Notes: generated by a model from the letters alone, not told the origin. Shown: positions 1 to 12,265, counted from the first letter of the stretch. The stretch is 64,000 nucleotides of DNA from Hofstenia miamia (GCA_004352715.1 SCFE01000005.1:4030121-4094120), one strand, 5' to 3'. Numbers and translations: made by a program.

Positions 1-314
1 CATATACAAATATAAGTCATTGAACTCTCACACTTAGAGTGTTTTCGTAATGAGTCATGGTAGCTTTGATTTCAAACAGAAATGGAGGTAAAATGAAGTC
101 AATTTAATTTCAAAATAATTTTCTATCTACACTACTAAATTCATCCACTAGAGGGCTAATAAATCTTAAATTAAATTTCGTGTAATGCAATGTTTAACAT
201 TTTTAAATGTATAAATAGCTTATGCAATGGAACGGACCTTTGGACCTCGAGCATAAATATAAAGGATTTAAGTTCATAATTATGATTTTCGCATTGCAAA
301 GAAATAATGCACCT
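1..314. other. no feature seen
   Basis: AT-rich sequence with no convincing coding frame, RNA gene or repeat boundary. Confidence 0.4.
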
Positions 315-317
315 TAA

Positions 318-1036
318 GGCCACGGTTAGACTAGGTGATTGGTTAAAAGTTATCTGTCACTTTTGAACGCGTTGCACGTCTAACCACCCGCACCCGAGAT
401 AATTAGCGAAGAAATCGTGCGTGTTCGATTTCATTTGTGAGTGGAGTGCAGAGCGCGTAGTCCGGTATATTCAATACACTATCCCAGTGGCGTTAGCAGG
501 AGGGACATGGTGGAATGTCCCCGTCAGGTTTTCAAATTTGATTTTAACTGGATAAATCAAAAAATTGTTCTTAAAAAATTGAAAATTTTAAAATCTAGGA
601 TCGTGAAATGCATTTTTAGGGTGTATTTTCTTAATATTTTAAGAAAATTTGGCGGGCTTCGCCCTGTATTGAGTCAGAAAATCCTGCGTACGACTCTGCA
701 CTATCCGAATTCCATTCCTAGTAATAACGGCATTAATGTCTAACAGCTGAAATTTGTTAAAATATGCTTTACAGATAACACTATTTCAAGTTCACCAATA
801 GTTGTATATTTATCGTAATTTTAGAGATTAATTTTACTACAGTCAGAAATTCTAGTCGTTATTTCTTTACAAAACATTGCGCATGCGTCACAAATCACCT
901 AGTGTAACCACTCTAATGTGATTGGTAAGCAATTTTCATCACAACAACAATTATAATTGCAATGCAGTCTAACCACTAAGTGGTAATGCAATTTTGTAAT
1001 TGCTTTTGTGACAAATCACCTAGTCGAGCCGTGGCC
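318..1036. mobile_element. PIF/Harbinger-type MITE
   Basis: The two ends are inverted copies of each other. The left end reads GGCCACGGTTAGACTAGGTG and the reverse complement of the right end reads GGCCACGGCTCGACTAGGTG, differing at two positions. TAA flanks both sides (315-317 and 1037-1039), which fits the three-base TWA target duplication of PIF/Harbinger elements. There is no transposase inside, so this is a non-autonomous copy. Its interior is interrupted by a hAT-type MITE (485-698), so the native length is about 497 bp. The superfamily call is inferred from TSD size and the GGCC-type end. Confidence 0.75.
485..698. mobile_element. hAT-type MITE nested in the Harbinger MITE
   Basis: The element is flanked by an exact 8-bp direct repeat, CACTATCC (477-484 and 699-706). 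Eight bases is the hAT target-duplication length. The left end begins CAGTGGCGTTAGCAGG. The interior is clearly related to a second copy at 33201-33387: both contain the run AAAATCTAGGATCGTGAAAT and an ACATGGTGGAATGTC-like segment. No transposase is present. An apparent 100-residue open frame over this region is incidental. Confidence 0.85.
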
Positions 1037-1039
1037 TAA

Positions 1040-1602
1040 TACGAATGGGCACATTTTATAAATCTGATTTTTTAAGAAAAAATCTGTAAATAGCTCGTTT
1101 TTGTGAAAGTATTTACCCGACAACATTTTGTGGGGTAATGAACCACATAATTGTAACTGTATTATTAATAGAATTTTCGGAATTTTCCAAACTGCTATAT
1201 CTTAAGCCTTCAACAGAAATGTTCCAAGTTTTCATACAGCAAGCATCGGCCCGGGGGCTTGCACACAATACACGGCCTACTTTTAAATAATGTATCGATC
1301 AATGTTTTAGGCAAGATACCACGTTATCAGTATTTTTCGGTATTGTCATAATATAGTATTGGTTTCAGTATCGGTATACCGCCGGGCTCTAGAAACTTTA
1401 AACAAATAATTTCGTTTTTTGAACAATCAGTAATTAACTACTTATTCTTGGCAATATTATATAACAATATTTAATAGAATTAAATATCCAATCATTTTTG
1501 ATTTTAATAATTTGAATCAGTAATTGAGGTGTTGATTATAATCTTCCCAATGATAGAAAAACACAATTCCTATTAAACTTAATTGTTGAATAAAAAAGAG
1601 GT
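1040..1602. other. unassigned; contains one possible hAT end
   Basis: No gene is seen. Around 1340-1392 the sequence runs through several CGGTAT motifs and ends GGTATACCGCCGGGCTCTAG. That resembles the right end of a hAT element whose partner end I could not find. Confidence 0.3.
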
Positions 1603-1759
1603 CGTGCATCAAAATAATGCTCGTCTGAACGCAATTTCATCAAATTGATTTACATCAAAAAGACGCTCCCAAATTGTGAATGATGCATCAAAAAAGCATA
1701 CATCAAAAAGATGCTCGTCTGAACAAACTTTCATCAAAAGGTTCTCTTCTGAACGCACC
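1603..1759. repeat. imperfect short direct repeats
   Basis: Variants of CATCAAAAAGATGCTCGTCTGAAC occur about four times here. Spacing is irregular and the copies have diverged. The block abuts the broken hAT transposase. Confidence 0.6.
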
Positions 1760-1764
1760 TTTAG

Positions 1765-2515
1765 ATAAGTTCTTCATCTTCGTAAACAAATAAAGGAACG
1801 TTCTGGTGAACATGCCGTTGCAGATAGACCTTCTAAAATATTAACCATCATAGAAAAAGTTGGTAATATCTGTAATATCATTACTGAAAAATGTTTCAAT
1901 TATGTCAACCGCGCTTTCTTTTGTATTTTTCACCTTAGTATCTGTTGACTGATATTTAATTCAATATCTCCTAAGGCACATTAGACATCGTGATCATTTG
2001 TAGAAAATCTGGATTCTATCTCAGATGTAACACTATCTAACGATGCATAAAAAGTCATTTTAAAGTACACATTTGCATTTTTTGATACATTATTCGGTTC
2101 TAACAATTCAACAACCAAAGTTTGAACTAGCCGTGATGGTTTTCGATTAACACATGCATGCCTAAAAGAAAAAGGCGAATAAACTATCCAAATGGAAATT
2201 TTTTCCCCAAGGTTTGATTGGCACCATATATTATCATAGCTCTCTTTTGTTCGCATTTTTCTTAGAGTTGTGACTGTTAGATATGCAGTTCTACTTGCTA
2301 AAATAGCATCCACGGTTTTTCCTTGCAAATATCTACTTAAGTTGTTTGTGCTTATCAAAATTATTTTGATCACACCTAAAGAAAATATAAATTCAAAGTC
2401 ACACATTGTAGTTAACAAAGTTCTGCTTTCTGTAGATGTCTTAGTCTTTTGCAGTGGTGCACTTTAACAGGGTCTTAACAATTCTTTCCAGCTGTTCAAT
2501 AACATCTTTGACAGC
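1765..2515 (-). pseudogene. broken hAT-family transposase, C-terminal half
   Basis: Read on the minus strand, this contains segments typical of the hAT transposases related to THAP/ZMYM-type domesticated proteins. The upstream part, near 2470-2510, has IEQLERIVKTLLKC. The middle, around residues 20-135 of the 1981-2418 open stretch, carries the helical pattern ending in FYASLDSVTSEIESRF. The dimerisation motif ATACSPERSFICLRR lies near 1790-1825. The pieces are in different frames and a stop interrupts the last one, so the copy is dead. No terminal repeats belonging to it were identified. The family call is by motif recognition; the exact clade is not determined. Confidence 0.65.
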
Positions 2516-4993
2516 TTCGTACCAGCATGAAAATCAGCTCACACTTTATGACTTCAAAGTCAAAAGAATACCTGAGTCTGTTTCAGTGTCCAAAAACATG
2601 GCATGCCTCTTAGGGCTAGCTTCTTAGAAATTATTAAGACTGTTAATAGCTCCAAAAGCGTTCTTAAGATCCAGTTGTGTAAAAACAAAATCAAAATTTA
2701 GAAATTTTTTTGAGAAAATTCTATATCAAGAGAACGTGTGAGTGAGTTACTTCAAATTTTGTCAGAATAATTCTCAATCGATAAAAATAAAGGTCAGGAA
2801 AGCACATACACATAAGTTTTAAAAACAAACTAACATTTAAGAAAGTGGAATCAATCCATCTGGTAAATAAAGTTAATAACAGAATTGTTCCGGTACATTA
2901 TTTTAATGCACAATACGATTTATTTCGATATTCATTTTTAATAAAAGAAGGTTTTCATCATGAACAAATGTCTGGCGTACACCACGGCATCGAAAAAATC
3001 ATTTCCGTTTAGACATGCACAACAATATAATAACGCATAGTACTAACAATCACCGATAATGTTGCAAAATTCAAAGTGATAAGACTAATAAATCTTTTTA
3101 AATGCGACAATCAAACAAGATCCTACATACAATCTTGTAAGTAAAAGTAGAGTAATTGTAGTTAGTGCTATGTAATAATTTTTTGAACTTCTACCTTAAG
3201 CTACATGCGTATTACAGGAGAACAGTCTCCAATTATGGATGAACTACATGGGCCAACGCAAAATGTGTACTGCATGTTGAACTCTAATATTCTTGATAAA
3301 AAATTGTTTCAAATAGGAAAAAAATCAATAATAAAATATAACACTTCCAAACCAGTCTTTGTTATGCTTCGCAAGGACTATTTTCACAGACTGGCACTAG
3401 CTAAGATTTTTCTCTCGAACACACCAAGAATGAGGTGACCAAAGTCGTTAGTTAATCAAATAATTTTATCATGAGTGGTTGACCGACATTTGTCACCTCT
3501 GTAGTAATCAATTACGACTTAAAAAATTGAAAAAATGTTTTCAATGATTCGAATCGTATAGCTGCTAAATATTTTTAGTTCACTGCCTGACTTTCAAGTG
3601 CAAACTAATGAATAACAAAGCTAATAATAGCACTGTAACCGTTGCAGCAAAGTCCATTGCACTATAGTACTTAGTTTCTTGTGTCTAATGATAGTGCAGT
3701 ATATAAAATTTCACTAAGACCTGCCACCGATATATTGATATACCACTTTAAGAGGAGATAGCATAATTGATTCAGAAAATTGCCGACTTTGACTATCTAG
3801 CAATGAAACTCCTACAAGCGCACCTTCAGCAAAAAATTTCAGTAAGTCAATGCATGAATTTTACAATTATATTATACAGGGAGTGGATGTTTTTTTACCA
3901 TGGTGTGGAAATTCACATGCAAAAACGTCTTGTAACATGCTTGAAATAGCCCTGTACAGCTAAATTTAGAAACAATTTTTCTGGTGAAATCGAACGATAA
4001 AAATTAATTGTATCACTTGGAGAACATTGTGAATTTTCCTAATATTTTAACACGTCTCCTAAATAAAATTTGGGAAAAACACCTGATAAATCAGTATGTC
4101 AAAGAAAATAAGTGTCAAGTAGATTATCATAAGAAAACATGTTGCTTACATATCTTGTGAAGTGCCGTCGTGTATATTGTCCTGTAATAACAAATGTTCA
4201 AGTCAACAAAAAACTTGTATAGCCTTACCAAAAGGTCACCTTGTATGATTTGATAATCAAATGAAAGAATTTCATTGTTTCAACCTTTAACGATCTTTCT
4301 GTGGGACGATTAATTGCTTTAGCACAGCCGCATAACAAGAGAATATCTTAAAGCAAAAATTCCATAGAAGAGGGAATGCTCAATTAGTGATTTTACTACA
4401 ATTTAGAGTAATGTTAATGTCAGCACATGTGAATTTCTGATGTTTATATAAGGTATATAAGGGTGCGTCGAATTTGCAATTTTGTTCACAAGAACACAAT
4501 TGCTGGAAAAACCTCTATAATGGCTAGTATTGGAGAAATCAACGCGATAAACCAAGCTTGAAACAAACTGCACTCACGTGAAGATCAAAAATTTTCAAAA
4601 AGATCAATGTGGTAGCTGATACAATTGACTCGAATGACAGAGGACAATATTTCACTTAGATATATCATTGATGCATAGCACTGAGCTAAATGAAAAATAA
4701 TCGCTTACAAAAAATCTGGAAATTGGAGTATTGTAACGAGCAGCAATATAATTTGCGCATAACTGCATCAAAATGTAAACGCTTTATACAGTTGAAATAT
4801 ATAGAAGAAAATATAGACATTAAATATTCAAAACCGTGAAAATTGTACTATTAAAATAAAACAAATTTTAACAAAATCTTCACAAGATTTTTACAAACAG
4901 TTTCAGGATACAAATGATACTACATATTGACATAATTAGAACGGTAAACTAAGTAAAAATAAACTACAGTTAAAACAAAACATCTGTTAAGAG
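2516..4993. other. no supported feature
   Basis: Two open stretches (3205-3438 and 3767-3949, plus) have no recognisable motif, no splice signals and codon use no different from the AT-rich background. I do not support them as genes. Some of this may be the 3' flank of the HMG-box gene. Confidence 0.4.
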
Positions 4994-5242
4994 TCATGCA
5001 GTTTTTTTATAGTCCTTCATTTTAGTAACATACTCTGCTCTAAGTTCATCGTGCTTCTTTTGCCATTCTTCCTTTTGCTTATCTTTCATATTTCGCCATT
5101 CTTCACCTGCAAGCTTTGCAATTCCTGTTACAGAAACTTTGGGATTTGACTCCTGTAGTCTAGGGCGATTTTCCTTCAACCAAAGAAAGAAAGCAGTTGG
5201 TGGCTTCTTGGGAGCCTGCGGATCTTTAACTCGTTTAACCAT
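4994..5242 (-). CDS. stand-alone HMG-box protein (NHP6/SSRP1-type box)
   Basis: This is an intronless 82-residue protein made of almost nothing but one HMG box, residues about 7-75. It opens with a basic DPQAPKKPPTAFFLWLKENR segment and continues through SVTGIAKLAGEEWRNM to a lysine-rich end. HMG boxes of this kind bend DNA and act on chromatin in the nucleus. The box, especially the WL-E-R and SVT-IAK-AGE-W positions, looks closest to the one at the C-terminus of SSRP1, the FACT subunit, and to yeast Nhp6, which supplies that box in trans. The ATG at 5242 has an A at -3. No splice acceptor lies directly before it. It could be a small HMGB gene or a terminal exon, and a processed copy is not excluded. 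Box identity is firm; the partner is inferred. Confidence 0.8.
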   Translation of the reverse strand: MVKRVKDPQAPKKPPTAFFLWLKENRPRLQESNPKVSVTGIAKLAGEEWRNMKDKQKEEWQKKHDELRAEYVTKMKDYKKTA

Positions 5243-5749
5243 TTTTTATAAAGCTTAATGATATCGTTATTCCAAATAAATTAGTAAACTAAACAATTAT
5301 CAGAAGACAAAGCGCGGAACAAACTCAAATAATATAAAATGATTCATAAGAATTCAAACTTAAATTCAAATCATCTCTATCAATACATTATCGTCGAAAT
5401 TTTAACCAATAGCAAGTTTGGAGTAAATGCAAAGAAGACAAATTTAGTTAACTGTTTAATAGGCCCAAAAAGTACAATTTGGCAAATAGTTCAGTTCAGT
5501 TATCAATATCAGTATGTGCTCGCGAATATTTTTAATTTTGCACGATTATTATAATTATTACTGTTATCAAGACATGTCAGACGAAATTAAAGACACGGAA
5601 ACACGGAGAAGGGATGAGGATGGATTAAAGATGGTTGTTTTTACGCTATTCTAATGAATATCCTTATTTTGTAAATTAGATAAAAGGATTTTGAAAATGA
5701 GCATTTTTACAAAATGGCAAGTTGGGCAAAACAGTATGGAAAACGGGCG
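5243..5749. other. upstream flank of the HMG-box gene; nothing else seen
   Basis: AT-rich, probably includes the HMG-box promoter and 5' UTR. The open frame 5339-5554 (plus) shows no motif and is not supported. Confidence 0.3.
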
Positions 5750-6060
5750 AAGGTATAGAATAGGGACAAATTAAACACTATTATGGTTAAAAAACGATGC
5801 GAATTGCAATAGCATACGTAAAAAGTTATTAAATATTAGATATAGACCAATAACAATAACTTTGCATAATTAACCAAATTCGTAGCACGCGGTAAATATT
5901 TAATGACAATAGCACAGAAAACTTGGAATTCATAAAAATTTATTATCTATTATTAAACAAATTGCGAGGTATAAAAGCATATTTATGGAAATCTATACAT
6001 TTTTATTTAGGTAAAATTTCCAAGTAGAATAGAATGTATTTTTTGATATGTAAAAGTAAA
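5750..6060. repeat. dispersed repeat C, copy 1
   Basis: The stretch from AGGTATAGAAT through GTAGCACGCGGTAAATATTT, GGAATTCATAAAAATTT and AAATCTATACATTTTTA matches 14887-15125 in the same order and orientation. The family is not identified. Confidence 0.8.
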
Positions 6061-6125
6061 AAGAATACAAATAAGTAGTAGTAGTGGTAAACGTTTATTT
6101 AATATGTATTAAAAACATCATCTAA

Positions 6126-8690
6126 TTAAGTTTGCTGATTGGCCTTGCGTGTCATGGAGGGGATAAACTGATTCCTTCTTATATTAAGTCTGTGAAAGTT
6201 TATTTGATAGCGACCACTTTGGGTCCTAGGTGGAAGAAGGTGGTTCAAGGGATGATCAGAGTTGTTTATTTTCATGAACAGACTCATTGATAGTTCATTT
6301 CGACGGTTCATATAGGAAATGCGTATTCCGTCATGCAGTTCCCAGCAGCCATTTATTATTCTGGAGCATCTGTTTAGGAGCCTGTCAATTTTCGTACAGT
6401 TTTCTTTCGAAATACCGCTAAAGAGAGGGGCACAGTAGTCGAACATAGACATGATGCTGCATCTGAAGAGAGACCAAAGCTCGGACTTACTACACACATT
6501 TCGTAGCTGTCTGAGAATAACCAGGCAAGTGGAAGCTCTAGAGATGACATCGTCAAAGTGAGGTGTCCATGTCAAACGAGGGTCTATCGTCACACCAAGA
6601 ATACGGAGCAAAGTCACCTGTTGAATATCATCTTGAAGGGTGATACTGGTGGCGTTTCGTTTGAGCGACACAATCATCTGCTGAGATTTGCTTTGATTGA
6701 GGGTGAGGCCACTTCTTTCGCAAAACTCACGTACAACATCCAAGTCGCCTTGTACCATCGAGCAGGAATTGTTGATTCTAGTTACAGTAGTAAGATCGTC
6801 CGCAAATTTAATGAGAAAGGATACCGTGCAGAGATCTGAAATATAAAAGATAAAAAGAAGTGGCCTGATTAGGGACCCTTGGGGTATACCTTTGGTCATG
6901 ACAACGAATTTACTTTTCTCTCCACAGAAGGTTACAGTAAAACTGCGACCGTCGAGATAACTAGCAATCCATTTAACAATGCCTTCGTTGATGCCTGCTC
7001 CACGTAGCCTCTTTATGAGCTGGTGGTGAGGCACAGTGTCAAATGCTTTACTGAGATCGAATGCCTGTACAAGGGCGGAGTCACCTGAATCCAGAATCTT
7101 GGTGATTTCTTCGACAATAGAAATCAGTGCCGTGCATGTTGACCTCTTTTTGAGGTAAGCAAATTGTTGCTGATCAATGAGAGGCTCAATTACTGGTCTG
7201 AGAGTTCTTAAGGCGCAAAACTCGAGACATTTAGAGGGTATAGACAAAAGAGATATCGGTCGAAGATCGTTGATCGTTGGGTTGGGCTTCTTAGGAATTG
7301 GGATCACGTTTGCTAACTTGAAGGATCTAGGAACAACTGACAAACGCAGGGAGTGATTAATGATATCGACAAGTGGTTCTGCCAGGAGAAAAGCGGCTTG
7401 TTTGTAGAGCATATTCGGGATACCATCCGCGCCTACGCCATGAGGCTTAATTGATTCAAGATAGTTGAAAACCGTAAAAACAGACACCGGCGCAAAACCT
7501 TGGTGAACTGTGGAATCAAACGGGGGATTGATTGGCTCAGCAGGGTCATTGCCCATGCTTTGTTTAAACTTCGCAGCAATATTGTTCAGAGTAGTGTGCG
7601 TGGGCTCGTTGTGGTTCACATTATTGGTGATTGAGGATTTGTTAGTCCCGGATGTGAAAGCCTTATAAAGGTTCCAGCAATCGTGGCTATTTTTGGCGCG
7701 ACAAAGGCATGAACGTTTAGCTACAGTGATAGCGTTTTGAAGCTTGGAGGTATAGTGCTTGACCAGGTGGTGATGGCCCTTCGTGAAAGCCTCAGACTTC
7801 TTGTTATACATCTCTCTAACTACGTTGTTGAACCAGGGAGGGTCAGAGTCACAATGGACAACCATTTTAACGGGAATGAGACACATCTCTTCATTAAGAA
7901 CAGAATAGAAATACTCGACCTTGTCGTCCAAATGCCCAGAACAAGGAAAATTGGCCATGATGTTGGAATCAGAGAGAAAAGGGATGAAGGCATTGATATT
8001 ACTCTTTCGGAGATCGAAGACAGGTTCTCTTAGAACTTCCATAGGTTCAACGAGAGCAGGTTTCAGCGAAAAACAAAGATGATCTGATAAGCGTGCAGGG
8101 GTTTGATAGCCTGACAAAATGTCTGCTTGAACCAAGATGACATCAAGCTTGGTGTTGTGGTTAGTGGTATTGCCAAGGATAGTGTCAACCACGTTAAAGC
8201 TCTGGCAGACATTATCGAGACAGTGCCCGATGAATTTAGAGTTCAGATCACCATTTATTATAAGTTTGTGGTCAGGGTAGTTGATAAGTATGTTATCAAG
8301 AGAGTCAATGATAGAATCATTCACATGAGTACACGAAGCGGTGTCTATCGAGGGGGGAACGTAAACTGTACATACAATGATTTCCATTTCAGCAATTTCA
8401 GCGACGATCATTTCGTGCGACGAAGAGGAAGAAAGGAGAAGATTACCAGAACCAAGAGATTTGTTTATCCACATAGCAACACCTCCTCCTATCCGAGATG
8501 CATGATCAGCTCTGAGTAAGTTATAGTTAGAATTTCGCTGTCCGACCTCAAAAATTTGAGCGATGCCCATTTTGCCTCCGCTGTTGGTGGTCTGAAGAAA
8601 GACGCCATCATTTCGTTGTTACGCCAAGCGGTCTCTGCTTTCTGACTGATCTCGCGTTAGTATAGAAGATAGATGGCACGCGCACATGAT
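6126..8690 (-). pseudogene. ORF2 (endonuclease + reverse transcriptase) of the L2/CR1-like element
   Basis: An 814-codon frame starts at 8570. Endonuclease sequence continues upstream of that ATG. Near 8660-8628 the sequence still encodes FYTNARSV, the conserved opening of the endonuclease. Roughly 30 residues, including the catalytic-site region that usually follows, are then missing and the frame changes. Within the 814 residues, the endonuclease core has IINGDLNSK and SDH motifs (first 180 residues). The reverse transcriptase carries LRPISLLSIPSK, DLSKAFDTVPHH, GIPQGS and the catalytic FADD at residues 589-592. The C-terminal thumb runs to the TAG/TAA region at 6126. The long open frame suggests recent insertion, but the endonuclease damage makes it non-autonomous. 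Confidence 0.85.
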
Positions 8691-8709
8691 TCAGACCTAA
8701 TCCTGCTAG

Positions 8710-9420
8710 TCAATTTGTTTTCACGATTTGGTTCTTCCTGATAATATACTTCCCTTGAGGGTCAATCTTTCTTTGGTTGGCGAGTAGAAGTCTTAGTTTG
8801 TGCTGTTCTTCACGTTCATTTTTCGTCAAGTCAGGATTGATGAAAACTCGAGAATATCCAATTGTATTTTTGAGTTGTTTGCTTGATTTAATTAGTTTCC
8901 ATTTGAGTACGGTTGAGGACAACTTTACTAGAAGAAGCTGGTTACCAGAATCATTGACCTGGCCAAGGCGCTTGGTGAAAACAATGTTTTCCTGGCTCAA
9001 ATTGATTTTGGTTTTCTGTGCAATATCCAGTAAAACAGATTTATCATCGCCTGGTTTGGTACCACTAACAATGATGTTCGTTTCCTTCTGTCTCTCTGCT
9101 TGTTCAGTTGTGACGGCTTTGACAATATCCGAATACGAGGGTTTACCAGATGTTTCAGAGGAGATGGTTGGTTGATTATCACCGGAGTTTGAAGTAGATA
9201 GAAGGTTTTCCATTTCCTCTCTGACGCATTTCATTTATCTTGCGACACAGAAGCCACAGAGAAACTCGCGGTCTGTGAATCCTCTGGGAATCTTCTTTGG
9301 GAGCCATAAACGTATCCAGGCAATGCAGCCTTCGCTCTCAACACCCGGACCAGTACATTGTATGAGATGTTCACTCCCGTCATCATCATTGCGAGTACTG
9401 TAACTTCGCTCTTTTGGCAT
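8710..9420 (-). pseudogene. ORF1 of the L2/CR1-like element, split by an in-frame stop
   Basis: The first part (9420-9235) has the cysteine-rich start typical of L2/CR1 ORF1 zinc fingers: IQC near its beginning, a central cysteine, and a closing CGFC pair. It ends in TAA at 9237-9235. The next codon is ATG in the same frame, opening a 174-residue continuation (9234-8710) with an acidic/serine-rich start, a conserved ERQKETNIIVSG segment and a basic tail. The two halves clearly formed one nucleic-acid-binding protein. The TAA is either a disabling mutation or, less likely, a stop-reinitiation junction (TAAATG). Confidence 0.75.
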
Positions 9421-9544
9421 AGCTCAGTACTAACTATAATCTAATTAAACTGTATAATAAACAGGCAAATAGTATTATCACTGCATCAGAGGGATTCTCC
9501 TATAGGCAATAAGCTCTTACATGGAGTACCTATTTAAGCAAGCT

Positions 9545-12265
9545 TAAAAATTCAGATCTGATAAATTTTCCTTTGTGACAACAAACTTGTTATTAATTAA
9601 AAGAATTATGGTCGAGTTGAGAAACATGTGGTTTCAGTAAGTAGTTTACTATCTTGGTACCTCTTAATCTAAGAGAATTCTTCTGATTGATATTTTCCCA
9701 TTCTAACGTAGGTAGAAGCCCTTTTTGTGAATTCCTGGTTTGAAAAGCTGATTCAGTCCTTTGATACAAATTATTTAACACAGAAGAAGTTTACGAGAAG
9801 AATGATCGCGCTTCTTACCAAAAATAATTCGGAGAAATTTCTTTGGATTTTATGAATAGGTTCTAAATTTATTTTTGATGTACATCCATAAATTAGTAAT
9901 CCGTAGAAAATAGATGGATTAACATAAGTGTTGAAATATTTAAGAAGAACGTTTTTTGAAACAATCGATTTTACCATTTTTAAAGTATAAATGTGTTTGC
10001 ACAGTTTTCCTTTAATATAGCTTACATGCTCCTGAAAATTAAGCGGGTTCTCTATAATAACTCCTAAATATTTTACATGATTTGAGATTTTAATAGTTTG
10101 TTTATCTATTGTTAAATCACCCGCAGTGCATCTAAAGAATTGTATTAATTGAGTTTTTGATGTATTCAAAGAAAGTTTGTTTTGCGACATCCATTAAAAA
10201 ATTTCATTAAGTACCGAATCTAGGTTATTTTCATTTGACCTTTTGTTTGCTTATACACAGTTTGTATCATCCGCGAATAAACACGGTAAAATGTTTTTAC
10301 AGTAGTTCAGTAAGTCATTAATGTATATTATATACAGAAGCGTCCTTGAAGAACACCGCAAAATATTTTTGCCAGTTCACTTTCAGCATCTTATGTCTTT
10401 ACGAACTGCTTCCTATTCTTTAAATAAGAAAGAAACCAATTCAATCATATTCCCCGAACACCATACTTTCCAACTTTTTAATTAAGATTGAATGATTAAT
10501 TGTATCAAAAGCTTTCCTCAAATCTAGCGATATAGACGGGAATATTGAGTTATCGTGGCGAATATCTTCTAATAATTCAGCGAGTGCATAAATGGTGCCG
10601 TATCCTTATCTAAATCCAAATTGCTTACTTCACAATAATATTTTCTTACTGAAAAATCGATACAATCTATCAAAAAATATACGTTCAAATAATTTACTGA
10701 TTACGGGTAGTACGGCAATTGATCGATAATTTTCTGCGTCTGTCTTTTTACCTGTTTTGTAAAGCGGAGTAACTTTTGCAATTTTCAGAGGTTCGAGAAA
10801 TACTCCTTCCTTCATGGATTTGTTTATCAGTAAAATGAGAATAGGTACAATAACATTGTAACACGAACGTAAAATTTCTGTAGAAATTTCGTCATACCCT
10901 ACCGATTTTCCCAATTTGAGGTTACACAAAATATTTAAAACTTCTGTGTTATAGGTAGGGAAAAGAAACATATTTGGATCATTCCACTCTATTTGTTCAA
11001 GATAGGAAGTCATATTTTTGCAGCTGGGATTGATTTAACAATATTTTCACCCATAGAGGCAAAAGCATTTTTAAACATATTTGCAACATTTGTGGTTTCT
11101 GTCACATCTTTACCGCCAATTTTCAGTAAAAGTCATTGTTTAATTTTCACATGTGGATTCTTGAGAGATTTTTCCAACTTTTCACTGTAATTCTTTTTTT
11201 TTACTTTTTTTAATAAGCTTTTTTACTTCCTTCCTTGATTTTTTGAAAAGCTCTTCATTTTTTGGATTTGGCAGTTTTCGATAAGTTTTATACCTTTTAA
11301 ATTTTTGATAGTATTGTTCATCCAGGGATATGCACTATCACGTTTATTAATTTCTTTTGTAGTTGAATATGGCTCAATTGTGTTGGTTAAGGTCTCCATG
11401 AATGTGCAAAAAACCGTATTCAAATCCTGTGAAAAATCAAGATCATTGAAGCTAGTATTTCACTAAACTGGTTGTTAACAATTGGATTTTTTAAAAATAT
11501 ATCTTCCTTTATAGTGAACATTGAAAGAACACTATCATGTCTTTTAAATGGTAATTTTATTTCAATGGCAAAATTTTCAGTTAAATCTGCTTCTTTTACA
11601 TCAACTTGCAAGTTTGCAAACGCATTATTGTGAAGAACATGGTCGAGTAAGGTTGCACTGTTTTTAGTTACTCTAGTTGACTTTGACATAGATTGGCTTA
11701 AACCATGTCCGTGAATTGTATTATAATAAGCATTGGTTAAAGAGTTTTTTGGTTCAAATCAATATTTATGTCTCCTAAAATAAAGACGCAATTTTATTTG
11801 AGAGTAGGATGGTAAAAAAACTGTCTAAGTCTTTACAAAAGGTCACTTTATTTTCTGAAGGAGAATTATGAACACAGAATACTAGAAACGATTCCCCATT
11901 TTGTGCAACACGTTTAGCACCAATAATATTTAGTGTAGAGTCAATTTGTTCTTTCTCAAATTTTATAGTATTATGAACAAAAATGCCTACGCCGTCATTA
12001 TGACATTTTCCTGCTTCAAAGATTAGTAGAAAATATTCAAGAAGTTTAAATATGTTACTGTTAAAGCTTTCGTTTATCGACGCATCGGATAGACAAATCA
12101 CTAAAGGTTTATTCTTTAGTGAATCTAAGTACGCAATAAAATCATCAAAGTTTTGGCTAATAGACCTAATATTTAGATGCATGATCCAGTCGTTCGTTAA
12201 CTTATATGTTGTACTCCGAGTTTTAGGAGAATCCCTCACTTCAAATTTGGCATTGATTTGCACAC
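9545..12265 (-). mobile_element. second non-LTR retrotransposon, heavily decayed
   Basis: Minus-strand pieces line up in the order of a non-LTR ORF2. The endonuclease opening MHLNIRSIS and an NDGVGIFVH segment lie at 12263-11775. Connecting region follows at 11690-11220. Reverse-transcriptase fingers with NYRSIAVLPVISKLFE are at 11013-10630. SLDLRKAFDTINHS is near 10540-10500. LYIIYINDLLNYC and LFADDT are near 10335-10250. Thumb with VKYLGVIIENPLNFQEHV is at 10190-9771. A terminal RLRGTKIVNYL segment is near 9680-9640. At least five frame changes and several stops separate these pieces, so it is an old pseudogene of the CR1/Jockey type. Confidence 0.8.

Larger units (their letters stand above)
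6070..9425 (-). mobile_element. L2/CR1-like non-LTR retrotransposon
   Basis: This is a nearly complete but defective element on the minus strand. In order it has a zinc-finger ORF1 (9420-8710), then ORF2 with an apurinic-type endonuclease and a reverse transcriptase (about 8690-6126), then a short 3' tail ending in a CTACTACTACTT microsatellite near 6075-6090. ORF order and the short repeat tail instead of poly(A) fit the L2/CR1 group. The copy has a stop in ORF1 and a deletion plus frameshift at the start of ORF2, so it cannot move by itself. Confidence 0.85.

Noticed and set aside
441-743. 100-codon open frame
   Set aside because: It crosses a hAT MITE with an exact target duplication; it is not a gene.
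3205-3438. 77-codon open frame
   Set aside because: No motif, no splice context, background composition.
7737-8519. Plus-strand open frames of 98 and 130 codons
   Set aside because: Shadows of the minus-strand ORF2 of the L2-like element.
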